Part shown: positions 20,818 through 33,600 of the stretch, piece by piece
Position numbering within the stretch: position 1 is the first letter of the stretch
Layout of the letters: each line of letters begins with the position of its first letter
Assembly (NCBI GenBank): GCA_013397455.1
Contig: VYZB01001147.1
Location: forward strand, 1-64,000
Reading direction: 5' to 3'
DNA length: 64,000 bases
Source of the DNA: Crotophaga sulcirostris
Taxonomy: Eukaryota > Chordata > Aves > Cuculiformes > Crotophagidae
Translations under genes and position numbers: made by a program
The notes under the pieces: model-generated
What the model saw: only the letters and a program-made list of their open reading frames with translations
What the model was told of the DNA's origin: nothing
Databases searched by the model: none

Positions 20818-21059
20818 ACAGTGTGTTCCTGCTGAGCAGCTTCATTCGTGGGGAGCGCTGTCTCCTGGGTCTGCTCCCCATGGATCCATCACACACATCC
20901 CGAGTGTCATTCTTTGCAAGAACAGCCTCACCAGTTAATTTCTTTGTGTTCACATAAATTCCTTCCTAAAGCTCCATATAAGGACCTTGCAGGCCTGAAG
21001 CTCAGAATAATCCCTTCAGTCTTCCTGTTTGGAATGATCACGGCTAATAACAATACAAC

Positions 21060-21614
21060 TCAAGTTATAGGACAATAACATTTATTGGGATTCCACATTA
21101 TACAAACCCTTAAATTCATTTTTTTTTGTTTGTTTCACTGGTCCATTTCTACAACAAATACATCAGCTCTACTATATAATAAAATTATTTACATTTCCAA
21201 ACAAGGTTTGGGGTTTGTTAGAAACCCGCTTACTGCTATTCACATACAGTACTTAAACAACAGCACAATACATTATTTTAATACCTAAAAATGACAACCC
21301 TGTATTCTAATTTATGAAAAGTGGAAACAAAGAAATTTACAGTTGTCTTCCCCTCCCCATCCATTCCATATAAACGCGTTAACCTCATGTGCTAACCCTG
21401 GACTTCACATTGTAAATCCAGGGGGTTTTAGAAGAACCCAGTTTTTATATCTATTTATCTGTTTTTTAGAAAAAAAAAATCATTTCTTGGGAACAGTATA
21501 ATATTAAAATGACTTTACTGTACAGAATTTTATTTAAAAAAGAAAAATCACAGCTCAAAATCGCTATTGGTAAATTCACACTCATTTACAAGTTTCATGT
21601 TTCCATGCAGTAAT
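21060..21614 (-). other. NCOA6: NCOA6 3'UTR
   Basis: AT-rich sequence follows the stop. Two AATAAA signals lie on the - strand, at 21529-21534 and 21081-21086. The distal one predicts a 3' end near 21060 and a 3'UTR of about 550 nt. The exact cleavage site is inferred. Confidence 0.65.
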
Positions 21615-24600
21615 TTACTTGGATTTTCTTCTTTTTGACTGCATTGCACTGGCACTCGTTTCTGAAATCAAGAGAAGAAAAAAAGCATGGATAGGGAGTT
21701 GGTAACCCATTCCCCAGAGGCGCACACATCGCCCTTTCATTTGTCCAAAACCACGCTTGAGTGGAAACCAGGATTTCCACAGAACCAGGACCGGCTCTTC
21801 CAAGCCATAACCCCAACGGACCCTCTGCCCCGACGGCACAAAGCTCCCCAAGCTCCTGTTAGGAAACTGCTTCCAAGCAAGTTTAACATTTATGAAGCCC
21901 TACAAATCAGCGTCATCTATTTGTAACTGTTCTCTGCTTGGGCTCCCCCAGTGCCACAGCTGCTCGGCTGCCCCAGAGGTCTCCATGGAAGAGCAGCACA
22001 GCGTTGGGCATGGACTGTGCCAAGCAGACCCAAGCAGCATGGAGACAGCATTATAAATTCCTTAGGAGGCAATTTTGGAGCCTGCCAGCAAGTAAGGAAT
22101 CTGGTTGGTTGCATCCTTGGAAAGTCTAGAAGTAGAACACCAGTCCCTTCAGTGCACATCCTGATTCACTGACAAACAGCCTGTGCAGAACAGCACAGAA
22201 CACTGCGGAGCGCAGCTCCCACCAAGCAGATGACATTTCCAGTGCACTTACCAAGGCACTTAAGTTTCCATTTCAAAACAAATCAAAGAGTAAGGGCCAG
22301 GGGTATTTGCAGCTTCAGCTTTTATAAAATGTGATTTTAAATGTTGCAATGGATCTTTGGCTCTTTACAATATTATCCAAAAGTTGTCGGAGCTGTGTGT
22401 ATTTAAGAGTCAAAAGGGAAAGAACATCCGAGATGTCTAAAACAAGAAAAGCGACGGCACAACTCCACAGTGTTAATGTTGCAATAAAAAACACCGACAT
22501 TTCAAAATTTAACTTGCAGATACAGTAAATGCCAAAGCAGCCCTTGCTGAAGAGATGCTCCAAAAATTGAAGATACTGGTAAAAGCACCAGTTTGTAGAA
22601 GTGAAACACCTCAACAAGCACCACTTCCAGTTGCCCACCGGACGCTACTCTTAAGGAGCTCGGTCAGTGGCAGCGTTAGCTGCGGCCACCCCTGCTGCTG
22701 CTGAGGTCTTTGTGTTTGAGAGAAGGAATGGGGCAGCGGTCAACAGTGGCCAGGACCTCTCCCAGTCCCTCTTGAGCATCACCTTGTGAGCATCTCCAGC
22801 ATCTCTCTCGTCTGCTTCTGCCCCAAACGTGCACACTGAGGCGTGCCCCGTACATACGGTGAGGGCTGACTTTCCCTGTGTCCTCTTCTCTTACAGTTAT
22901 CCTCCTGCTTCCTCCTTCCTGATGCTTGGCAAGGGAATTCCTACACAAAGTCTACTTCTCTCTCCCTGCTATGTTTAAGTTTTTCCCAATTGTCATTTCT
23001 ATAATGGCCTCAATCAGCCTCGATCTCAGAAGGGAACTTCTCCCAGCCCCACATTCTCTCTGACATGGATTAGTGAGTTTCTTGGGACATGGATAACGTA
23101 ACCGTACGTGTCTGGGAGCAGGCCAAGAGCACACAAAACAGATGAGCTTTCTTAAGCTACGATTCACTCAAAAAATGTAGGACAGAGTAGGCACAAGTGG
23201 CAAACCTTGTTACTCCCTCACTAATCCTCCAGCCTGGCCTCTTCCACAAGTCTTGTTTTGCTCACTCTCTCTACGGCGTGGCAGGAGGCTGTTGCTCCCA
23301 TGGAGATAAGGGAATCACAGCCCAGGGTACTTCATGGTACGCTGGATCTTTGTTTTCAAGCAAAACCCTAAGGTACTGCGGCTGTTTCAGGTGCGTGTTT
23401 TAAAAACAGTGAGTTTACAGAGGTGAAGGAATAACACAGTCAGTACAAACCCCTAACTGAGCTCTGGTATCATTTAAATTCGATGCTCTTTTCCTGTTCC
23501 CACATGTTCAGACTTTGATGTGCCACTGGTTGTCATCTTTAGGTTTATTCATTACAGCGAGGGCAGTCAACACGTTTCAGATCCCCTCAAATCACCAAAT
23601 CCATTTTACATTGGCTTCACATTTTTTCAACATGAAAGATAATTTATTTTCACAACACAGACTTAGGTTCTTCTGCACAATCCTGCCACAAGAAGTGAAT
23701 TTAATTAAATTCAGCAGCCACCAAGTGCAGAACATACAGGTCCCTCCACGTAATCTTTGCGAGCCATTGCACCATTACGCATGGCTGGAAGTCTTCTCTG
23801 AAACTCAGAAAAGGCAAATATTCTTACCATTAAACTTTAGAATCTTCAGTACGGAAGATGGTTGCTGAATTCAACTTGACTTCCTTTTATAATGATTTTA
23901 TTATAATATAAATTAATATCTCTTTGTTCTGGATGTTATCTTTAAATACTGGTGGAATGTTGCCTCTTGACGGTCTCTCTCTACCCTTTTGTCCATCAGA
24001 ATTTTCCTGACCCTTAAGCATACAGAGCTGTCAAGAGTTACTGTGGAAATGCAGAACGGCACCGTGGGCTGTGCATTCTGTGACCACACAACTGCTGCAA
24101 AATCTGTTAGAGACTGCAGCCTGTGTAGAAATAAGCACGTCAGCAACTGCTAATGCTGTGGGTTAACAGTGGTAACGTTAGGATTTCTTGGACAGAGCAG
24201 CCAAGGCCCTGTGTGTGAGCACACTGTGCTCCGCAACGCTCCAGGCTGCCACCCAGCCAGGGTTCTGAGCGCGCCTGAACCACAGCATTTGCCTTCGCAA
24301 GAGCTGACCGTGCACTCAGGAAGACTTAAGCATTTGTCTCGAGTCTTTCAGGCTTCAGGAAACAAAAAAGTCACTTTTTAAACTTGAGTACAGTCCTTTT
24401 AATGGAAACACTTTTCTGCCAAGAGAATTCAAGTTTCCCCAGGCAAGCTGGCTGAGCACTACGTTGGTGAGCTCTGCAGAAAACAAGTTCCGTGAACTTA
24501 ACCATGGGAAACGTGTACAAGGTTTACTGCCAGTACAGATGTTGGGAAGTACTTCAACACCAACCTGTGCCTAAATCTAAAAGCACGCAGCATTTACAGG

Positions 24601-27600
24601 CTGCAACCCATCATTAGGAGCCAGTTATGGAAAGGGTTATTACTGGGGAAGCTTGTTACTTGCTGCCCTCTCCAGAGAAAGGATGACGGTGCGTTTTACC
24701 TTTTGCAGTGCTGGACGCCGACGCTGGTCGGGAGGATCTCTTGCGCTGCCCGTTCTCTACAGTTTCCTGTGAAGCGGCAGAATCCTCTGTTCTTGAATTT
24801 CTTCTATTTGGAGTTTTAGACTTTTCACAATTCTCTTTTGTCTCATTACTAATAAAGTGGGACAAAATATTTCTGATGAAGTGTAAGAAGGATTATGTTT
24901 TTCTACGCAACTCAGACAAGCTGGAGGATGGACCGACAGAGGTACCAGTTCCGGACTATTAGCACTGAAGATATGAAATGCTAGAGATACCAGAAGCTTT
25001 ATCAGATGAAGAATGACCTGAGTAAGCCAGAGTATAGTCCATTTCTATTAAAAATTATCAGAGGATACAGAATTGAGAAGTCCTCAAAGAGAATATTTTC
25101 AACATTAGAAGACCAAGAAAATAGATGCATTATAAATTGTCTGCTCTGTTTTCCACAGGTGCCACCATTACTGAAGTCTAGGAAAAGCAAATAGGTTACA
25201 TTAGAGACTGCTACGATACGGGAATACCGAGTTGAAATTGCAGATGAACACAAGGAGGAATTATGAAATCTCCAGGGAGTACGCCAGCTTTTGTTTCTAC
25301 TGAAAAAGACTCACCCCACTCATCCAAGTGAGTTCTCCACGCATTAAAAAGCTTAAGGTTTTTTAAAAACTCTCTTCAGGCTTTAAAGCCTGAAGTTAAA
25401 ACTTTTTCTTTTTTAATAACAGAAATCTTTTTTTTGCTATAAAAATAATTTTAGGTAGCGTGGAAATCAGTGTTTCTCATCACTGAGACAATAAATGGAA
25501 TGCTACATTGTGAAATGAAACTCCTCTTTCATTTTATCACTCTCAACTCTGCGAACTCATCCTGGTGTTTTGGTATTGAATCCTCAATGCATTAATGCCA
25601 GACAATTGTTAAGGACTAAGCAGTTTCTGAAGATTAAGCTGAACTTATCTCCTGTGAACTCAAAGGGAAGTATTCATCAAATAAATTATGTTGCTGATAG
25701 TGCAAAAGGATAAAAAAACCTCATTTCCTGCGCTCTGGGTGATGCTTGCAAGGTTTGAAGGCAGGGTGCCCTAATCAGAGAACTGCCTGAAAACCCAGAG
25801 CAGCCCCAGGCATTACAGAGGCCCCACTATAGAGTCACTGCTTCAGGGAAGTCCTGCTCTGAGAGGAAAAACTACCATAAACATTCATAGTGTTAAGTCA
25901 CAGGAATGTGAGCTCAAACACAGTTTGTCAGTCAAAGGAGAGACAAACACTCCCAAGCAAGGAAACACACAGAAGACAGTGGAGGCGTGTGGATTGTCTC
26001 AGATACAAAATAGAATCTCAGAACACTTTGAGCTGGAAGAGACCTCAAAGCCCATCCAGTCCCAACCCCCTACCATGGGCAGGGACACCTCCCACTGGAT
26101 CAGGGGGCTCAAAGCCCCATCCAGCCTGGCCTGAAACACCTCCAGGGATGGGGCAGCTACCACTGCTCTGGGCAACCTGGGCCAGGGCCTCCCCAACCTC
26201 ACAGGAAAACATTTCTTCCTAATGTCTCATCTCAGTCTCCCCTCTTTCAGTTGAAAACCATTCACCCTTGCCCTATCACTTCATGCCCTTTTAAAAAGTC
26301 TCTCCCTGGCTTTCCTGGAGCCCCTTTCAGCACTGGAGGCTGCTCTAAGGTCTCCCTGCAGCCTTTTCTTCTCCAGGCTGAACAACCCCAACTCTCTCAG
26401 TCTGTCCTCGGATGGCAAGTGCTCCAGCCCTTTGATCATCTTCATAGCCCTCCATGAACTTTATGAAGGTCTGTCACTAAGGCTGCCCAGACCGAGTTTA
26501 AGAGCCTGGTGGGCTGAGAATCAAACAGAAATAGATCCTGGAAACAATATTTTCTTCTGCCAGAACACAACCATCTGAAAATTGATCTTTTAATTACTAA
26601 ATGTCTTGGGAAAAGATGAAGTTCCTACCTGGCTTTCCTATCAGGTTTCAGCAAAGTGTCAACAAGTAAACATAGAGGAAATCTTGGAGAAACAGCCACA
26701 AAGGCAGAAGGATAAACTTCTGAAAGCCTTATTTTCAGAAAAGAAAAATTCATCTGACAGCTAAGCTGCAAGTTTTTGTGGTTTAACTTTGATATGGTTT
26801 CAGAAAATATCAAACAGTGGAACCATCAAGTCCCTTCCAGAACATGAAATATTCAGGCCTCAAGAGGTGAGAGGAGACACTGCTGAAATCACGAAGACAG
26901 ACCTGGGAGAAAGTTCCCTTACATTCTGCATTTCAGCAGCATTTTGAAAGTAGCCCCATTTCTTAGCAGGACAGAAAGGGTATGGACAAGAAAATGAAAA
27001 GCAGTAGTAGAAGTCGTGCAATTGAAGCAAAGAGAAAGAGACTTCCTGCCATGAAAGCTACATCTAATCTGGATCTACACAAGCCATCTCCTTACCTTTG
27101 ACCAGCCACTACCGGAGCATTTGTTTCAAGTTCTACAAGAGAAAGAGAGAACTTTAGTCTGCTGTAGAAGTAAATGCCTGCTGACATGGCACAAATAGCT
27201 CACATTTTTATCATTATGTATTCGGTCTGAAGAATAAACTTCCCTCCTCTACCATTTCTCTCCAAGCAAAGCAAGCTAACTCATCAAACCAAGTACCACA
27301 CCAGCCTGTGCTCTCACTGTGGCTGAGACAGACAAGTTAAAGGGAAACCTGGAGAAGAAAACCAGAGAGAAACTTTCTGACAAGGGCTACAGTCCTCTCC
27401 CTTTCTTAACTTCCATTTTAGACAGTTTATTGCTTCTAAAGCTTCTAGGTTTTGTTAGTTTTAAACTTTAAAAATACCAATCTGCATCTATTATGCAGGT
27501 AAAATCTTGCCTTAACCCAACCACCTCTCACAGCACAGGAAGATAATTCTCTGAAGCCATTTATAGTGGTACAGAATTGGGAAACACCTCCCAGGAGAGG

Positions 27601-30600
27601 ATGTAAAGAGATCTCTGCCCTGCCTGCTCTCTCTCTGTGATTTTATACACACAGAGCAGGTCTCCTTTTGAGCCTTCACCCCAACAGACAGCTCGCCTTT
27701 TCATCACATACCATTTCTAATCCTTTTAGTGTCCATCTTTCAGTTCTCCCCATACCCACCAGATCCTCTGTGGAGAGGGAGCATCTGTATCCAAACACAG
27801 CACCTCACCTGAGAAACGGTCACTGGTTTGGGGATCACCATCACAACGTAATTAACTCGCTGTTCATTTGTCACACAACTCACCCTGTACTCCATCTCAC
27901 CCTGAAACACCCTGCAGTCTATGGGACAGGGGGGCATCAAACTGTGGCTCTGCCTTTCAGATCAGTTTAGTGCCTGAGGTTTGCTAGGGTGTGCACAAGG
28001 AGTAAGGGTGTAAAAAAAAAAAAAGTAAGAAAAGAGATACTGTCTGTCTGTCCCCTTCGGGTAAAACCCCCCTAGGACTCATGCTGCTGGAACATCATGC
28101 TCTTCAGTGCAAGCGTACATAGCACCACCTGGGAAACACAGATGTCCTGGCTATAAAAGAAAAATGGACTGAGCAAAGTCAGAGTTCCTTCTCTTCCTAC
28201 CCCAAAACGTGAGCAGTGAGAATAAAAAATGATGGTATCAGTGCTTCCTCCCAGCAGGACTCCCCAGCACAGCCACAGCAGCACTGGGGGATGAGTCGAT
28301 GTGGATCGACAGCATGCAGGAACCCCTCTGCTTAAGTGGAAGTTCAAATTCAATACAATTTCTACTTTCTGAAAGCTCTAGCTACCATCACATTGGAGAT
28401 GGCAAACTGAGGGAGACTGGCACTTGCCATGCACAAGTCCATGCCTGATGGTTTTCCCTTCTCATCTTGGAAATTACTTTCCTAAACCACCACACAATTG
28501 ATGGTGACACACCATGATAAGAGATGGCAACAGCACAAAGTCACCTGTCAGGGCTCCTTCCTTGACCCTGCCGAGGGTGCATTGAAAGCTGAGCAGAAAA
28601 AAAGGGATGACAACTCTCAAACTTACATTACCAGCCGTTTTAGGAGATATCTTCAGAAGTGTCCCATAAAAAGGAAAAACTCCTGCTTGCTCTTAACTGA
28701 AACACCACATCTCATTACAGAACCAGCCCTTCCAGCTTCACACCGAATAGCTACAAACTGCCCTGATGATTTTTTCATGTGTTTTACTTTATCCCACACT
28801 GAATGCCCAACTGGGCTTTGGAGATTTCTAATGCACCATGCATACAACAAAGAAAAACGATCCCAAGAGCACCAAGGACAACAAAAAAAACCCCAACCCC
28901 AAACTACCAAGCGCATTAGTGACGACTAAATATGAAATTTAATTATTTAATATGTATTCTCAGTTACAAACATAAAGAGTTTGGTTCCCCTATGTTCTGC
29001 TTTGCCGAAGTATGATTTACCTGTTCTTTGAACAGTACTTTCTGGTGTTGCACCTGAACTTTTTTTCTGTGTTAAATGTTGAGAGGATGCTAGAAAAAAG
29101 TAGAGGGAAAAAGTATTATTTTCAGAGGCAGTGACAAGAATTTCCCATTGTGCAAGCAGGCTGCTCTTATAAAAAGCCACATCTCCCAGCTCACCACATT
29201 GTTTCATCTACAGATGCACTTTTTAACCTACTCTCTACCTTCCCCCACCACACTCAGTGCCAGTCTGAAAAACAACTTTGGCAAAATAGCCCAAGCATGG
29301 ACTAAGTGCTGAAATTAAGTATTATAAACCACGTTTTTAAAGGTGAGAGTTCTTCAACACACAGGGAAATTAAAGGAAGTCCTAGAAATTAAAGAGTTTA
29401 GTGTGTCAGTTTAATGCTCGTTTCAACAGAAATTCTGGGGGAAAAAGAGCATCTTTGTTAATGAATCAATGCTCTCACTCTTTCAACTAAATTGCAAGAG
29501 TGCAAAATACACTCCAGAGCCTCCTTTGGATTCCTTTGGCAATAGGATGATGTGACTTAACATTTTCTAGGCTGCCAAGTTGAAAAATAAGATAAAAAAA
29601 CAACCCTTGCAGAGCTAATGATTTTTGGTCTTCTCTGAGATGTGATAACGAACACAAAAACAGAAAGTCTTAACATTTCTGTTTAAATAAAGAATATCCA
29701 CTTCCATTTTTCTGCTAATAAACCCAAATTCCTTCTGTGAAGTTCAAAGTAAATGTTTCCTAACAGCAGGCAGCTACAAGACACATCTAACAGCCACAGG
29801 GAACGTCACGGTCAAGCTCAAGTTCTCAGTTCCATTGACTTCTTGTGGATTCTCTCTTCTGTCTAAATCCACGGTTGTAAAGCACAGTGGTCAGACAGGT
29901 ATTGCTCACTCCAAGAGGGAGAGTTTGGTTCCACACCATTTTCAATAGATTAAAACCAGCAGCACGAAATAGCAGCAATGTCACAAATAAAGTCGGTCAG
30001 ATGCTCAAGTTAAAATAGCAAAGGACAAAACAGTTCAGATGAGAAGGTATTTTATGTTTTTGAATTCGGTGTGATCCACTTAGAATTGCTTTTTCAGATA
30101 TTTCTCTGAAATTAGCATTTTAATTTAAGGGGCTTTGGTGTTTGGTTTTTTCCTTCTGGAGGTTACTCAGTTGCTTCCCCAGAGGGTTATGGTTATTCAA
30201 AGAGGGAACTACTGTTATTAGGCTTAAGTCAAAATATCATATTGAAGTAAATAAATTGAAATAAGTTACAAAAAGTCTCCGGCAAGACTGAGGCAGATTA
30301 TCAGTACATCTACCAGTATGAAAGCGACCTTAAATATTAAAATCATAGAATCATGGAAAGGGTTTGGGTGGAAGGGACCTCAAAGCCTACCCAGTTCCAC
30401 CCCCTGCCATGGGCAGGGACACCTCCCACTGGATCAGGGGGCTCAAAGCCCCATTCAACCTGGCCTGGAACACCTCCAGGGATGGGGCAGCCACCACTGC
30501 TCTGGGCAACCTGGGCCAGGGCCTCCCCACCCTCACAGCAAAACATTTCTTCCTAAGATCTCATATCAGTCTCCCCTCTTTCAGCTGAAAACCCTTCCCC

Positions 30601-33600
30601 CTTGCCCTATCACTTCATGCCCTCATCAAAAGCCCCTCCTCAGCTTTCCTGGAGCCCCTTTCAGCACTGGAGGCTGCTCTAAGGTCTCCCCACAGCCTTC
30701 TCTTCTCCAGGCTGAACAACCCCAACTCTCTCAGCCTGTCCTCATACAGGAGGTGCTCCAGCCCTGGGATCATCTCTGTGTCTTTTGTCTCAGCCTTACT
30801 TCTGTCACTACTGCTACATCCACTTTTTCTCCCCAGTTCTAACAGTTACATTAAGCCACTTCTCTGTTATTGTGTTGTATTTTCATGACAAATACCCCAT
30901 TTAAACAGTAAATGGAAACTGAAATAAAACATCTGAAGCATGGACCTTAATGGAATAAGAGCCTATGTGTTGCTCAGAAACAACAAAGCAGTTGTCAGCC
31001 TTGGCTACAGCATCTGTTCACAGACAAAAGCTCCTAGGGAGTTCACAAAAGGGATCTCCTTGCTCCCATTTCTGCGCGGTAGCACTGGACTTACCTGCAC
31101 TCTGTGGCAGTTCCTGCTGGGCTCCCCCTTTTTCCTCCACTGCACCAGCCCCGCTTTGCTCAGCTGGCAAAGCGCCGTGGGTCCCCCCGTTAGTGCTGGG
31201 TGCTGCGGGTGCGGGGTCTGGGGCTGTGGGAGGGGGTACAGCCGACAGCGCGCTCGCGGGAGGAGTGCTTGTCGATACACCTGGAGACGCGGAGCCAGGA
31301 GCAGCAGCCGCAGCGCCGACGCTCGAACCGCCAGGCCCAGAAGTGCTCTGTTTTATAAGACTGGGTGCTGGGGGTGGCACAGCTTTATTATCAAGTTCTG
31401 CTGATGATTGCTCTGTTCCCAAACTATTTGGGGCCGATGCCTCTAGTCCTTGGCCTTCTGCTTCTCCATCCAGAGCACACTGCTCTTCCCCTTTCTCAAG
31501 GGAGCCAGTGACCTTCTTGCATGCTTTAGTCAGCAAGAGTTGGCCAATCTTGTCTACTTTTCCCTTTCCCTTACTCGACGAAACAGGACTGCGTCTGTTC
31601 CCAGATCCTGGGCTGCTCGTAAGAAGAGGTGTAACAACAGGACCAGACTGTGTTGCTGTGACAGAACACTGGTCGCTCGCCCCACTGCTTTGAGAAGAAG
31701 TCTCCTCTGGGCTGAACTCTTTGACCTGCTGAGTGGGAAGATGTGAAGAAGCACTGGAAGAAGTCGTAGCAGGAGAAGGCAGTTGAACAGGAGGTGTCAT
31801 GGGATTAAGAACCAGTGGCCTGCTGGTGGAGATACTGGAAACAGGGCTGCTGGATGAGGTGCTCGGAGGAGTGGGCCCAGAGGAGAACTTTATATTCTGT
31901 GGTAAATGCAAAGGACCAACAACTGCAACTGACTGAGGCATCAGACTGGAGTTAGAAGTCATCGGGGCTGTGGGAATCGTACTTGGCTGAGAGCCCTTCA
32001 TAACCTGAATTATTGAGGATGAGTTTATGAAAACGGGTGTGATGAACTGTGGGCGGGTGTTAGACTGAGTTGCTGACTGTCCCTCAGAACCCATAGCCTT
32101 GTTCCCCACGTTGGGCATGGTGACCACAGTCGACACTAATGCAGGCTGTAAGTGAGATGGCAGCGGTGCTGATGTGTTAGCAGAAGATGTAATAGGGTTT
32201 GAAGTTACAAAAACAGTTATTTGGTTGGGGGGTAAGGAACCTGAAATTGAGGAGGAGCTGACGGGCCTCTGCATTGCTGGAGGAACACTCTGTGCAACGC
32301 TTGAGCTCGTTTCTCCCAGTTCCTGGTGCCCTACATTTGAACAGGGCTCGTTATTTTGAGGCAAGCTAAGTGAATTAGATGGTTCTTTACTCAAAGTCGA
32401 GTCTTGCAGTGGAGGAATGACAGCCACCTTCTTTAACTCCTCACCACTGGTAACTATTGGAGTCATTTCAAGCCCAGTCAGCCCAGGGGGCTTAATGGTG
32501 ACGTTAGGAGCTCCTGAATTATCAAGGAGTTGACTTAAAGTAGTTGGTGCCTCCCTCACAGCTGGAGATACCATGGGTTTACTTTCCTCCAAGACTGGAA
32601 GCTTACTGGTGTCCAAGGCTTGCCCATCTTTTTTTGACTGTTCTTCTGGAACCAGCATTTTCATTTCTGGAGTAGGGATCCCTTTTAGTTCAATGCTGGG
32701 CTGGTCTTTGTTACCTTGGACACCTTGAGCGCTTTGAATCTCATTATCTTGAGGCACATTAAGGCTCTCTTTATTGTCTTCAGGCATGCCAGTCACAGCA
32801 GGTACAGAAACTGCAGGATTCTGATTACTTAGCATGTTGTTATTTTGGAAACTTGTAGTCACAGGTGTTGGCAAAGAAGAGGGCCCAGCCATCATATTTC
32901 TTTGTAGTTCCATGTTCTGCAACAGAGGTGGATTCTGCTGAGTTGTCAATGATAGTTTAGCTGCTTTTGAATTCTGCCTGCCAGGGCTTGGTGTAGTTTT
33001 CCGACTGGATCCAGGACTGGACCTTCGACTGTTGCTTGGACTTGCTCTCTTTGTTCCTCCAGTGTTGGTTTGTTTTCCTGAATTAATGACCATGCCTTCC
33101 AACTTGTGTGACTGTGGAGCTGAAAAACTGGACTGATTGTTAATCGTGAGATTAGATGGGGCTTGTCCAATGGCCTTCAAAGTCGTGGGATTAAGACCCT
33201 GCTGATCAAATCCTCTGTTGAGATTAGGCCTGGGAGGTAAAGGAATATTGATTTGGGGAGGGAAAAGACCAGCTATAGAAGCATTGAGTCTCTCTGGAGA
33301 CAAGCTAATTTCTGACGGTTCTGTGCTAGGCGGACGGTTATTTGGAGTCTGTGGATAGTACGGCCTTGGGCTCGCTCTGTTTGGGGTTTTAGGCCTTGAA
33401 GTTTGGGATGGGGCAGCAACATTTGGAAAATGATGAGTAAGAGCGCTAGGCAGAGAGTTAGACTGCTGCTGGGGACTTGCACCTTGGGCAGCAGAGAGGG
33501 GGGATGGTCCAGGTTTGGGTCCCGTCATCATTATTTGGTTCTGTGAAACTACTAAATGAGATGTCAAATTATTCTGAGCTGCCGATGCCGGGGGGCCTTC

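Larger units (their letters stand above)
27133..31094 (-). other. NCOA6: NCOA6 introns 10 and 9 around exon 10
   Basis: 27133-29020 has no recognised repeat; 29090-31094 holds the CR1 at 30343. Exon 10 lies between them. Confidence 0.8.

Noticed and set aside
28498..28929. 143-codon + strand open frame in an NCOA6 intron
   Set aside because: No recognisable family, no splice or promoter context and no compositional difference from the intron; length within chance range.
31018..31404. Open frames on the + strand across the NCOA6 large exon (for example 30965-31693)
   Set aside because: They are antisense shadows of a long, GC-rich real coding exon.
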